From NCBI GenBank assembly GCA_039030125.1, contig JBCCEV010000023.1:1-34306 (forward strand): a stretch of 34,306 nucleotides of DNA, in the 5' to 3' direction. Below the pieces are notes generated by a model, which had not been told where the DNA came from, searched no databases, and worked only from the letters and a program-made list of their open reading frames with translations. How positions within the stretch are numbered: position 1 is the stretch's first letter; each line of letters begins with the position of its first letter. Positions 14,194 to 22,697 of this stretch are shown here, piece by piece. Source of the stretch: JBCCEV01 sp039030125 (GTDB lineage Bacteria; Pseudomonadota; Gammaproteobacteria; Ga0077536). A program made the position numbers and the translations under genes.

Positions 14194-16512
14194 TTGGCGA
14201 AAACGCGAAAGAAAAAACGTTCGACGAGAGTCCCCGCGAAAAAACGGGCAACGCGATCGACTGGGCGCGCCAAAAAAGTTCGTCGTCGGCGCCATTTAAC
14301 TTTTGTCGGCAAGCACATCATGTTTTGGTCGATGCTTGCGGTCGCAATCTATTTAATCTGGCTAGACCGGCAAACTGGCATCGCCTTCGAACAACGCAGA
14401 TGGGCGACCCCCGCTAGGGTTTTCGCAAAACCGTTGTTACTTGAAGCGGGTAAAAAAATAGAGCATTCGTTTCTTGTCGATCACCTGCAACAGCTCGGGT
14501 ACAGCAGGCAGCGTGCTGCCACTAGTCCTGGCACTTTTGCGGTATCCGCAACGAAGGTAGAAATTCACTCCCGGGGCTTTGATTTTTGGGATCAACAACA
14601 GTTACCGCAGCGCTTTTTCGTTGCTATTGATGCTTCTTTAATTCGTGAACTCCGGGGGTATGGCGGCGCTATCATGAGCCAGGCTCGGCTCGACCCGCTC
14701 CTTATTGGCTTAATTAATCCGTTAGCCTTTGAAGACCGCAAGTTACTCAACTTCGAAGAAATTCCAGAGGTGTTTTTAAAGTTGCTGGTCGTTGCCGAAG
14801 ATCGGCGCTTCTTTCAACACTTTGGCCTTGACCCGATCGGGATCGCGCGCGCCGCGTTTAGAAATCTCGCGGCAGGAGCGACAACCCAGGGCGGCAGTAC
14901 GCTGACTCAACAACTGGTCAAGAACATGTACTTGTCTCGCGATCGGACAGTGAGCCGCAAAATAAAAGAATCGCTGATGGCACTATCAATCGAGCGGCGA
15001 TTTAGTAAGGCTGAGATTATTGAGGCGTACGTGAATGAAGTTTTTCTCGGTCAAGACGGTGGCCGCGCCATTCATGGCTTTGGTCTTGGTGCCGAGTTCT
15101 ATTTTGGGCGGCCCCTTGGGGAACTCGACATCGCCCAGATGGCGTTGCTGATTGGATTGGTCAAAGGGCCGACGCGCTATGATCCACGGCGTTATCCGGA
15201 ACGTGCCATTAAACGGCGTAATTTGTTGGTTGACATCGCGAGCGCTGATGGTTTGGTGAGTGTCGAACAAGCTTCTGCATTAAAGAGGAGCGCGTTGCAA
15301 ATCAGCGCAAGGAAGTCTCGCGCGGCCAGCCGGTACTCAAGCTTCCTGGATCGTGTGCGTAGCGACCTAGGTCGCAATTACAACGAACCGCATCTCAAAG
15401 GTGGGGGCTTGCGGGTCTTTTCAACCCTGGATCCGTACGCGCAGCATCTTTTCGACCGCGTGCTCAGCTCGGAAGTTGAGGCGCTCGAGAAACGGCAACG
15501 AATCGAGGCCGGCAAACTGCAGGTCGCTGGGGTGGTCATTGATCGTCGTACCGCGGAAGTCATTGCTTTACAGGGCAGTGCAAGTTCGAAAAGCAGTTTT
15601 AATCGCGCTTTGGATTCTCATCGGCCCATCGGATCACTGGTGAAGCCATTTTTATTTGCCCGCGCGCTCGAAAAACCGAAAGAATTTAACCTCGCTTCCA
15701 CTTTGCAAGACCGGATGGTGGTGTGGCGCACCGCGGACGGTAAGGATTGGGCGCCAAAGAATTTTGATGGCCGAGAATATGGGTCGGTATCGGCGCTCGA
15801 TGCATTGCTACGGTCTTTGAATTTGGCGACCGTCGATCTGGGCATGCGGATCTCGGTCGCGGATTTCGCGCCGTATCTGTCACGCATAACAGGCAAGACC
15901 ATCGGCGAGTTTCCGGCTATTTTTTTGGGCGCAATCGAGCTGTCACCCCTGGAGGTGGCGCGGGCCTACCTGGCTCTCGCTAACGGCGGCGTATTGGTCG
16001 AACCGCGGGTAATCGACGCGGTTGTCGCGAGCAGCGGTTCGCTAGAAAGTCAGATTAAGCGAGGTTCGCAGCGGGTGATGGAATCAGGCGCAGCGGCAAT
16101 GGTTGAGTTCGCGCTCACCGAAGTGACTCGGGTAGGCACTGGACGCGCGATCGGGAGGCGACACAAGGACACCCTGCCATTGGCGGGCAAAACGGGGACT
16201 TCGGATGACGAGCGAGACAGTTGGTTTGCAGGCTACGGCCAGAACTATCTTGCTGCGATTTGGGTTGGGCGAGATGACAACGCACCGATCAATCTCACCG
16301 GTAGCACTGGCGCACTTAAAATTTGGTCCGCTTTCATGTTGCGCCTTGGGGTGTCTGCATTGAATCTAGAAATGCCTGAGCAAATCGATTGGCTGCGGGT
16401 TGATGGCACGCGCGGCCAACAAGTGCCAGCGCATTGCACGCGTTATCCGCAGCTCCCCGTGCACCGAGCCAGTATCCTACCGTTGCGCTCGAGTTGTCTC
16501 GACAAACACTGA
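14194..16512 (+). CDS. mrcB: penicillin-binding protein 1B, bifunctional glycosyltransferase/transpeptidase
   Basis: 772 aa, class A PBP that polymerises and cross-links peptidoglycan. A very basic cytoplasmic tail (1-36) precedes one membrane segment (about 41-57). A UB2H-like region (about 70-160), where E. coli PBP1b meets LpoB, follows. The GT51 domain starts near 190: catalytic Glu202 in VAEDRRFF, then TQGGSTLTQQLVKN and RKIKESLMALSIE. The transpeptidase has Ser481 (SLVK), SLN at 541-543 and KTG at 666-668. The start is TTG at 14194 with GGAG only 2 nt away; the next start (ATG near residue 43) would lose the tail, as in the short E. coli isoform. It sits immediately after a strong terminator, so its promoter is unclear. 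Confidence 0.93.
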   Translation: MAKTRKKKRSTRVPAKKRATRSTGRAKKVRRRRHLTFVGKHIMFWSMLAVAIYLIWLDRQTGIAFEQRRWATPARVFAKPLLLEAGKKIEHSFLVDHLQQLGYSRQRAATSPGTFAVSATKVEIHSRGFDFWDQQQLPQRFFVAIDASLIRELRGYGGAIMSQARLDPLLIGLINPLAFEDRKLLNFEEIPEVFLKLLVVAEDRRFFQHFGLDPIGIARAAFRNLAAGATTQGGSTLTQQLVKNMYLSRDRTVSRKIKESLMALSIERRFSKAEIIEAYVNEVFLGQDGGRAIHGFGLGAEFYFGRPLGELDIAQMALLIGLVKGPTRYDPRRYPERAIKRRNLLVDIASADGLVSVEQASALKRSALQISARKSRAASRYSSFLDRVRSDLGRNYNEPHLKGGGLRVFSTLDPYAQHLFDRVLSSEVEALEKRQRIEAGKLQVAGVVIDRRTAEVIALQGSASSKSSFNRALDSHRPIGSLVKPFLFARALEKPKEFNLASTLQDRMVVWRTADGKDWAPKNFDGREYGSVSALDALLRSLNLATVDLGMRISVADFAPYLSRITGKTIGEFPAIFLGAIELSPLEVARAYLALANGGVLVEPRVIDAVVASSGSLESQIKRGSQRVMESGAAAMVEFALTEVTRVGTGRAIGRRHKDTLPLAGKTGTSDDERDSWFAGYGQNYLAAIWVGRDDNAPINLTGSTGALKIWSAFMLRLGVSALNLEMPEQIDWLRVDGTRGQQVPAHCTRYPQLPVHRASILPLRSSCLDKH

Positions 16513-16627
16513 CGCTTCAAGATGCGCGGTGCGATCGCGCCTTGAGTTTTGCGGCCTTTGGCCGATAGAAGCCTATGGGTTCGGCCGAGACGCGAGCCTC
16601 TAATGAAGATGGGCGCAAGTGCGTACG

Positions 16628-17428
16628 ATGGCTTCAGCAACTCCGACATCACCAGTCTGGAAGGTTCGCCGCAATGATGCGCAAGCAGGACCATTCTCGC
16701 GCAAGCAGCTAGCAAAATATTCGCGAACCGGTAAATTCCGCGCCAGTGACGAGGTGAGTCGCGACGGTGGCGCTTGGCGCCGGGCCGCAGATGAACCCGG
16801 CCTAGCCATGTTATGGCGTGACGACGACGCTGTAAGCCATCCACAAGGGAGCGGTCTGCCGGCTGGCGAGCGAGCCGCGCGCGCGAAAAAGTCAGCGGCG
16901 GTTTGGCGCGGTTTGCGTCCCCAATATCAATCGCCAACCTTTCTGAACTTCCTGCCGCTGGTCGCGGTTATCGTCTTAAGTGCACTATGCGCTGCGGTGA
17001 TGCTGCCGACCGACAGCGACGCGGTCGGCGACTGTGACAAGACGCCGGTTGCGGCGCGTAATTGGGATTTCTGCGCAAAAGCAGGCGCGCAACTGCGAGA
17101 TACCGATCTGTCAGGCTTATCGGTGAGAAATTCCGATTTTTCACGGAGCGATTTACGGGGTTCGCTATTAGTGACCAGCGATTTATCGTATTCAAATCTC
17201 TCGCTGGCGGATTTATCGCTAGTTCAGGCGGGTAACGCGCGTTTGTTGGGTGCGAACTTGAACGGCGCAAACCTCGATCATGCTGATCTTCGGGGCGCAG
17301 ATTTGCGCGGCGCGGATCTCCGCAACGCCTCCGTGCATGCGACCCGCTTCGACGGCGCCGCGCTTGGTAACGCCATTTGGGTATCCGGCCGGATTTGCGC
17401 TCACGGTTCCGCTGGCTCCTGCCGGTAG
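16628..17428 (+). CDS. GYF-like domain, single-pass membrane, pentapeptide-repeat protein
   Basis: 266 aa from ATG 16628 (GTG 16619 would add three residues). Residues about 10-60 resemble a GYF_2-type module (WKVRRNDAQAGPFSRKQLAKY followed by VSRDGGAWRRA). A transmembrane helix lies near 108-128. Residues about 165-240 are pentapeptide repeats of the A(D/N)LxG kind, for example GANLNGANLDHADLRGADLRGADL, which form a right-handed beta-helix. The tail ends WVSGRICAHGSAGSC, with cysteines also at 138 and 150 (about), so disulfides outside the membrane are possible. No enzymatic function can be read. It is alone between mrcB (gap 115 bp) and the tRNA gene. Confidence 0.7.
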   Translation: MASATPTSPVWKVRRNDAQAGPFSRKQLAKYSRTGKFRASDEVSRDGGAWRRAADEPGLAMLWRDDDAVSHPQGSGLPAGERAARAKKSAAVWRGLRPQYQSPTFLNFLPLVAVIVLSALCAAVMLPTDSDAVGDCDKTPVAARNWDFCAKAGAQLRDTDLSGLSVRNSDFSRSDLRGSLLVTSDLSYSNLSLADLSLVQAGNARLLGANLNGANLDHADLRGADLRGADLRNASVHATRFDGAALGNAIWVSGRICAHGSAGSCR

Positions 17429-17502
17429 GTTTTTGGCGACACATCTCCGGCCTGGAGACCGCTTTAAGCGTTGCTAAACAACCATCTGCGGTCCATCTTT
17501 CG

Positions 17503-17531
17503 TTGAAGAAGCAGAATTTTCACGCTAGTAT
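17503..17531 (+). promoter_or_regulatory. predicted promoter of the initiator tRNA and rimP-nusA-infB operon
   Basis: TTGAAG (17503-17508), 17-bp spacer, TAGTAT (17526-17531), then CGCGCCC, a GC-rich discriminator typical of stringently controlled stable RNA promoters. The predicted start of transcription is about 7 nt before the tRNA. Confidence 0.7.
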
Positions 17532-17544
17532 CGCGCCCTTCGAT

Positions 17545-17621
17545 TGCGGGGTGGAGCAGTCTGGCAGCTCGTCGGGCTCATAACCCGAAGGTCGCAGGTT
17601 CAAATCCTGCCCCCGCTACCA
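17545..17621 (+). tRNA. metY: initiator tRNA-fMet (anticodon CAT)
   Basis: 77 nt with encoded CCA (17619-17621). Anticodon CAT at 17579-17581 in loop CTCATAA, flanked by three G-C pairs (GGG/CCC), the initiator hallmark. D-arm GAGC/GCTC and T-arm GCAGG-TTCAAAT-CCTGC are intact. The acceptor stem is G2-C71 to G7-C66, with position 1 T and 72 T: unpaired as initiators require, but not the usual C1-A72. Its place before rimP matches E. coli metY. Confidence 0.95.
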
Positions 17622-17632
17622 ACGAATTAAAG

Positions 17633-17660
17633 GCCCCGGGTTAACGGGGCTTTTTATTTT
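17633..17660 (+). terminator. intrinsic terminator between tRNA-fMet and rimP
   Basis: GCCCCG (17633-17638), loop GGTTAA, CGGGGC (17645-17650), then TTTTTATTTT. It ends 15 bp before the rimP start, so rimP-pnp expression probably depends on regulated readthrough. Confidence 0.85.
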
Positions 17661-17675
17661 CGGGCAAAAAATAGT

Positions 17676-18140
17676 TTGAGCGAGCGAATAACACAAATAC
17701 TGACACCCACCGTTCAGGGGCTCGGTTTTGAGCTATTGGGATGCGAGGTGGCGCAGGGCCCTCAAACACAGCTGCTCCGTATTTTCATTGACCACGAGGC
17801 GGGGATCACGGTCGATGATTGCGAGACTGTCAGCCGACAGGTCGCCGATGTTCTTGAGGTCGAGCAAGCAGTGGCCGGGGAATACACCCTGGAAGTCTCT
17901 TCACCTGGGGTCGACCGGCGTTTGTTCACCTTGGCTCATCACCAGGACTTCATTGGATCTCCCGTGTCGCTGCGTCTACGGGCGCCGGTGGAAGGTCGTC
18001 GCCGTTTTAAAGGCGAACTGCTCGAGGTTGACGGCGAGGAAATCTTACTAGCGGTTGATGGGGAGCGGTTTCGAATCCCATTTCACTTGGTTGAAAAGTC
18101 TAAATTGGTACCCGATTGGGCCGAAATCAGGAATAGGTAG
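17676..18140 (+). CDS. rimP: ribosome maturation factor RimP
   Basis: 154 aa, normal length. RimP helps assemble the 30S subunit. Signatures: LGFELLGCEVAQG at the N-terminus, LRIFIDHEAGITVDDCETVSRQV in the alpha/beta domain, YTLEVSSPGVDRRLF, and a C-terminal SH3-like beta domain ending KLVPDW. The start is TTG (17676), the only candidate consistent with homology, with no recognisable SD and 15 bp after a terminator. The next gene, nusA, begins 8 bp after the stop. Low initiation strength would keep RimP below NusA and IF2. Confidence 0.93.
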   Translation: MSERITQILTPTVQGLGFELLGCEVAQGPQTQLLRIFIDHEAGITVDDCETVSRQVADVLEVEQAVAGEYTLEVSSPGVDRRLFTLAHHQDFIGSPVSLRLRAPVEGRRRFKGELLEVDGEEILLAVDGERFRIPFHLVEKSKLVPDWAEIRNR

Positions 18141-18148
18141 CGACACGA

Positions 18149-19732
18149 ATGAACCGTGAAATCCTCAGCGTGGTCGAAGTCGTCTCGAACGAAAAAGGCG
18201 TCGCGAAAGATATTATTTTTGAGGCCCTGGAAGCAGCGTTAGCGAGCGCCACCAAGAAGCCATTCAGCGAAGATATCGCTGTGCGGGTCGAAATTGACCG
18301 CCACGATGGTTCTTATCGGGCTTTTCGCCGCTGGTTGATTGTCGAACCGTCGATGTGCGTTGAGGAACCCGCCGACGAGGAAGAAAACCCGGATGAAATT
18401 GTACTGACCGAGGATGGTGACCTACCTTATCCAGAGCGCCAAATCTGGTTGACCGAAGCCCAATCCGACCACCCTGCGATCGCGGCGGGTGATTACATCG
18501 AGGAACCTCTTGAGGCTGCGGAATTCGGTCGCATCGCCGCGCAAACCGCCAAACAGGTGATCGTGCAGAAGGTGAGAGAGGCCGAGCGCGCGCAGGTCGT
18601 TGAGGCGTACTCCGATCGCGTTGGTGAACTCGTCATGGGCGTCGTAAAGCGCGTCGAGCGCGGTAACGTTTATATCGACCTCGGCAACAACGCCGAGGCG
18701 GCTATTCTCAAAGATCAATTAATACCGAGGGAGCTGGTGCGCTCCGGAGACCGCGTGCGTGGTTATCTGTTCGACGTGCGCTCGGAGAAGCGCGGACCGC
18801 AGCTTTTCGTCAGCCGCACAGCGCGTGAACTCCTTATCCAACTGTTCAAACTCGAAGTTCCAGAAATCGGTGAGGGTGTGATTGAGGTGTTGGCGGCGGC
18901 TCGGGATCCGGGACTTCGATCGAAGATTGCGGTGCGCAGCAGCGACCCGCGAATTGATCCAGTGGGCGCCTGTGTTGGCATGCGCGGGTCGCGAGTTCAG
19001 GCGGTCTCTAACGAACTCGGCGGCGAGCGCGTGGATATTATTTTGTGGAACGAGAATCCTGCGCAATTCGTGATCAACGCAATGTCGCCCGCGGAAGTGG
19101 TATCAATTCTTGTGGATGAAGAATCGGGCAGTATGGATGTCGCCGTGGTGGAAGATCAGTTGTCCCAGGCCATTGGCCGAAATGGTCAGAATGTGCGCCT
19201 CGCCTCGCAGCTAACGGGCTGGGAGCTGAACGTCATGACCGAGTCCGACGCCGCGCAGAAAAGTGAGGAAGAGCTCCAGAAAAACCAACAACTATTCATG
19301 GATTTACTGGATGTGGACGAGGAGATCGCAACGATTTTGGTGCAAGAAGGCTTCACCTCCATTGAAGAGGTTGCCTACGTACCCGAACAAGAAATCGTCG
19401 AAATTGAAGAATTTGATGAAGCGCTGGTGCAAGAGCTTCGTCAGCGCGCCAAGGATTTATTGCTGACGCGCGCGATCGCCTCGGAAGAGGAGCTTTCGGA
19501 CGCGAAGCCCGCGGAAGATTTATTGAGTATGGACGGTATGGAGCCGCAGCTTGCCACAAGGTTGGCGGCTAACGGTGTTTGCACGATGGAAGATCTGGCC
19601 GAGCAATCGGTTGACGAGCTTCTAGAGATCGGTGAGATCGATGAGGCGAAGGCCGGTGAGTTGATTATGACGGCACGGGCGCCGTGGTTCGCCGAGGCAG
19701 AGGCAGCGGAGGGAGAAGCGTCAAATGGCTGA
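18149..19732 (+). CDS. nusA: transcription termination/antitermination factor NusA
   Basis: 527 aa, slightly longer than E. coli (495). It binds RNA polymerase and modulates pausing, termination and antitermination. Order: N-terminal polymerase-binding domain (1-about 140, with an acidic insert EEPADEEENPDE), S1 domain (about 150-215, VGELVMGVVKRVERGNVYIDLG), KH1 (GACVGMRGSRVQAVSNELGGERVD), KH2 (AIGRNGQNVRLASQLTGWELNV), and two acidic helix-hairpin-helix repeats (about 375-440 and 455-515) of the gammaproteobacterial type that contact alpha-CTD and relieve autoinhibition. The stop overlaps the infB start by 8 bp. Confidence 0.97.
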   Translation: MNREILSVVEVVSNEKGVAKDIIFEALEAALASATKKPFSEDIAVRVEIDRHDGSYRAFRRWLIVEPSMCVEEPADEEENPDEIVLTEDGDLPYPERQIWLTEAQSDHPAIAAGDYIEEPLEAAEFGRIAAQTAKQVIVQKVREAERAQVVEAYSDRVGELVMGVVKRVERGNVYIDLGNNAEAAILKDQLIPRELVRSGDRVRGYLFDVRSEKRGPQLFVSRTARELLIQLFKLEVPEIGEGVIEVLAAARDPGLRSKIAVRSSDPRIDPVGACVGMRGSRVQAVSNELGGERVDIILWNENPAQFVINAMSPAEVVSILVDEESGSMDVAVVEDQLSQAIGRNGQNVRLASQLTGWELNVMTESDAAQKSEEELQKNQQLFMDLLDVDEEIATILVQEGFTSIEEVAYVPEQEIVEIEEFDEALVQELRQRAKDLLLTRAIASEEELSDAKPAEDLLSMDGMEPQLATRLAANGVCTMEDLAEQSVDELLEIGEIDEAKAGELIMTARAPWFAEAEAAEGEASNG

Positions 19733-22373
19733 GGTCACGGTACAACAATTTGCGACGGTGGTCGGCATCTCAGTCGATCGCCTTCTGACGCAACTGAGCG
19801 ACGCTGGTCTCGCCGACAAGCAACCTGAAGACACGATTTCTGATGACGAGAAATCGAAACTGTTAACGCATCTGCGGCGGATCCATGGCAAAACCGAAGA
19901 AGGCTTGGAGCCGGCTAAGATCACGCTGAAGCGTAAAACAGTGAGCGAGCTTAAAGTTCCGGGCGAACGCGGTCGGGTGAGGGCGCGCGGCACCAAGGCC
20001 CCGACCAAAACCGTCAGCGTTGAGGTGCGGAAAAAACGCACTTACGTAAAACGGAGTGTGGTCGCCGAAGAGGAGGCGCAACGTATCGAGCGCGAAAGCG
20101 CTGCCATCGAAGAGCAAAAAGCTGCGGATGCAGCCACTCGCGCGGAGCAGCAGCCACAAGCCCCGCTAGCGGAGCCGACCGCTGAGGACACCGCTGCAAC
20201 TGAGGCAGTCGATGAGTCTCAAGGGTCCGGTGTTGCTGAGCAAGCGAGCGAAGCAGTCGCGGCGATGGAAGATGATGCGCCCGCCGTGGTGCAAGAAGCC
20301 GTGGCGGATGCGCAAGGGGAACCGGAAGTAGCGCCCGCTCAAGCCACAGCATCCGACACGCCAGCCGTCGAAGAACCGGTCAAGGAGGCCGAGCCTCCCA
20401 AGAGCACACCCCCGCAGGCACCCGCCGAGGCGGCGCCTAAATCGGGTAAGCAAAAGAAAGGCAAAGATCGGGATCGCGACAAGGGCGATCGGTCGTCGCG
20501 CAAAGAGCTTCATGTTGCCAGCGATAAGTCAGGTCGGCGGCGCAAGAAACCGGTCGCACGCAGAGTTGTTGCGCCACAAACCTCCAAACACGGCTTTGAA
20601 ATGCCAACCGAGCCGGTAATTCGCGACGTTGCGATCCCCGAGAACCTCACGGTCGCGGATTTGGCGCAACGGATGTCGGTGAAGGCCGCCGAAGTTATTA
20701 AGGTCATGATGAACCTTGGCAGCATGGTGACCATCAACCAGATGATTGACCAAGAGACTGCCGCCGTTGTCGTTGAAGAAATGGGGCACCGGCCCAAGTT
20801 AATTCGCGAAAACGCGATCGAAGAGAAACTCCAAGAATCAGCCGATGAACATCAAGCCGAGGCGCTATCGCGGGCGCCGGTGGTTACGATCATGGGCCAC
20901 GTCGATCACGGCAAAACCTCACTGTTGGACTACATCCGCAGCAGCCGAGTTGCGGCCGGTGAGGCTGGAGGGATCACACAGCACATCGGCGCGTATCAAG
21001 TTGCCACCGACAACGGCGAGATTACGTTTCTCGACACCCCAGGACACGCCGCATTTACTGCAATGCGCGCCCGCGGAGCAAAAGTTACCGACCTTGTGAT
21101 TCTGGTCGTCGCCGCGGACGATGGCGTGATGCCGCAAACGGAAGAGGCGGTGCAGCACGCCAAGGCCGCAAACGTGCCGATGATCGTAGCGGTCAACAAG
21201 ATCGATAAAGAGGACGCCGATGCCGACCGGATAAAACAGGATCTGGCGAGCCGTGAGGTGATCCCTGAGGATTGGGGGGGTGACACACAGTTTGTGCCAT
21301 GTTCGGCAATCACCGGGCAGGGCGTCGAAGATTTGCTGGAAGCAATTGTCTTGCAAGCCGAAATTTTAGAACTCAAAGCGCGCCAAGAAGGCCCGGCAAA
21401 AGGTATCGTTATCGAGTCGAAGCTGGATCGCGGCCGCGGACCCGTGGCGACCGTGTTGGTGCAAAGTGGCTCGCTTGCCGCTGGTGACATCTTGCTGGCC
21501 GGTACGGAATTTGGACGTGTACGCGCGATGACCGATGCAAGCGGGACGGCGCTGAAGCTTGCTGGGCCGTCATTACCCGTTGAAGTGCTCGGCTTATCGG
21601 GCACACCTAATGCCGGCGACGACGCGATGGTTGTACAGGACGATCGCAAAGCGCGCGAAATTGCCGATTTTCGCACGGAGCGAGATCGCGAAAGCAAGAT
21701 GGCGCACCAGCAAGCGGCCAAACTGGAAAATGTGTTCTCGCAAATGAAGGATGGCGAAACCGAGTCCGTGCGCATTTTGCTTAAAGCCGACGTTCAAGGA
21801 TCGGCCGAAGCGTTGTCGGATGCGCTTAGCAAGCTGTCCATGGATGAAGTGCGTGTGGAGATTGTCGCCGCTGGCGTGGGCGGTATTAACGAGTCGGATG
21901 TGAATCTGGCGCTTGCCTCCAACGCGATCATGGTTGGATTTAATGTGCGCGCGGATGCAACCGCGCGGAAGTTGGTTGAGAGTGAAGGAGTTGATCTTCG
22001 CTATTACAGCGTCATTTACGAAGTTATCGATGACGTCAAAGCCGCGATTAGTGGCCTGCTGGCGCCGGAGATCCGCGAGACGATTATCGGGATCGCCGAA
22101 GTCAAAGATGTATTCCGATCCTCCGCGCTTGGCGCAATCGCCGGATGTATCGTCGCCGAAGGCGTCGTTCGCCGATCGAATCCGATCAGGGTTCTTCGCG
22201 AGAATGTCGTTATTTACGAAGGTGAATTGGAATCCTTAAGACGCTTCAAAGATGACGTTGGCGAAGTTCAATCCGGTACCGAATGTGGGATTGGCGTTAA
22301 AAACTACAATGACGTCAAGCCTGGCGATCAAATCGAAGTCTACGAACGTACCGAAGTCGCGCGCGTCGTTTAG
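19725..22373 (+). CDS. infB: translation initiation factor IF-2
   Basis: 882 aa. GTPase that brings fMet-tRNA to the 30S subunit. An IF2_N helix at 1-50 is followed by a long, low-complexity Ala/Glu/Pro/Lys region (about 120-290), then a second IF2_N-like part. The G domain begins near 391 (GHVDHGKTS), with DTPGHAAF near 436 and NKID near 490. Two beta-barrel domains and the C-terminal fMet-tRNA-binding domain follow. It overlaps nusA by 8 bp (ATGGCTGA), consistent with coupling. E. coli makes shorter isoforms from internal starts; I did not find an obvious one here. Confidence 0.97.
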   Translation: MAEVTVQQFATVVGISVDRLLTQLSDAGLADKQPEDTISDDEKSKLLTHLRRIHGKTEEGLEPAKITLKRKTVSELKVPGERGRVRARGTKAPTKTVSVEVRKKRTYVKRSVVAEEEAQRIERESAAIEEQKAADAATRAEQQPQAPLAEPTAEDTAATEAVDESQGSGVAEQASEAVAAMEDDAPAVVQEAVADAQGEPEVAPAQATASDTPAVEEPVKEAEPPKSTPPQAPAEAAPKSGKQKKGKDRDRDKGDRSSRKELHVASDKSGRRRKKPVARRVVAPQTSKHGFEMPTEPVIRDVAIPENLTVADLAQRMSVKAAEVIKVMMNLGSMVTINQMIDQETAAVVVEEMGHRPKLIRENAIEEKLQESADEHQAEALSRAPVVTIMGHVDHGKTSLLDYIRSSRVAAGEAGGITQHIGAYQVATDNGEITFLDTPGHAAFTAMRARGAKVTDLVILVVAADDGVMPQTEEAVQHAKAANVPMIVAVNKIDKEDADADRIKQDLASREVIPEDWGGDTQFVPCSAITGQGVEDLLEAIVLQAEILELKARQEGPAKGIVIESKLDRGRGPVATVLVQSGSLAAGDILLAGTEFGRVRAMTDASGTALKLAGPSLPVEVLGLSGTPNAGDDAMVVQDDRKAREIADFRTERDRESKMAHQQAAKLENVFSQMKDGETESVRILLKADVQGSAEALSDALSKLSMDEVRVEIVAAGVGGINESDVNLALASNAIMVGFNVRADATARKLVESEGVDLRYYSVIYEVIDDVKAAISGLLAPEIRETIIGIAEVKDVFRSSALGAIAGCIVAEGVVRRSNPIRVLRENVVIYEGELESLRRFKDDVGEVQSGTECGIGVKNYNDVKPGDQIEVYERTEVARVV

Positions 22374-22376
22374 GCT

Positions 22377-22694
22377 GTGAGAAACCGCACCCACGCTTTC
22401 GAGCGTCGCGAGCGGATAGGGGCACAAATTCAGCGGATCATTGCGCCCCTAATTCGCGAGCACGGTGCGGGCAAGAAGCAGATAATTTCTGTCGCGCGCG
22501 CGGATACTTCCAAGGACCTCTCCCATTGCACGGTTTATGTGACCGTTTTGGGTAGTGGCGAACAAAGCGCGCTGCTCGATGATCTCAATGCGGCCGCGGG
22601 CTCGTTCCGCAGCGCGATAGCCCGAGAGCTGCAAACCAAAAAGACCCCTGCGCTGAAATTCAAGCTCGAACCACCACCGATTGAAATCGACTAG
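22377..22694 (+). CDS. rbfA: 30S ribosome-binding factor RbfA
   Basis: 105 aa, shorter than E. coli (133) mainly by lacking the C-terminal extension. It binds 16S helix 1 during 30S maturation and cold adaptation. The family core is present: RRERIGAQIQRIIAPLIRE, SVARADTSKDLSHCTVYVTVLG, then FRSAIARELQTKKTPALKFKLE. The KH-like fold with its Ala-kinked helix is plausible. The start is GTG, 3 bp after infB; truB starts 3 bp after its stop. Confidence 0.93.
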   Translation: MRNRTHAFERRERIGAQIQRIIAPLIREHGAGKKQIISVARADTSKDLSHCTVYVTVLGSGEQSALLDDLNAAAGSFRSAIARELQTKKTPALKFKLEPPPIEID

Positions 22695-22697
22695 ACA

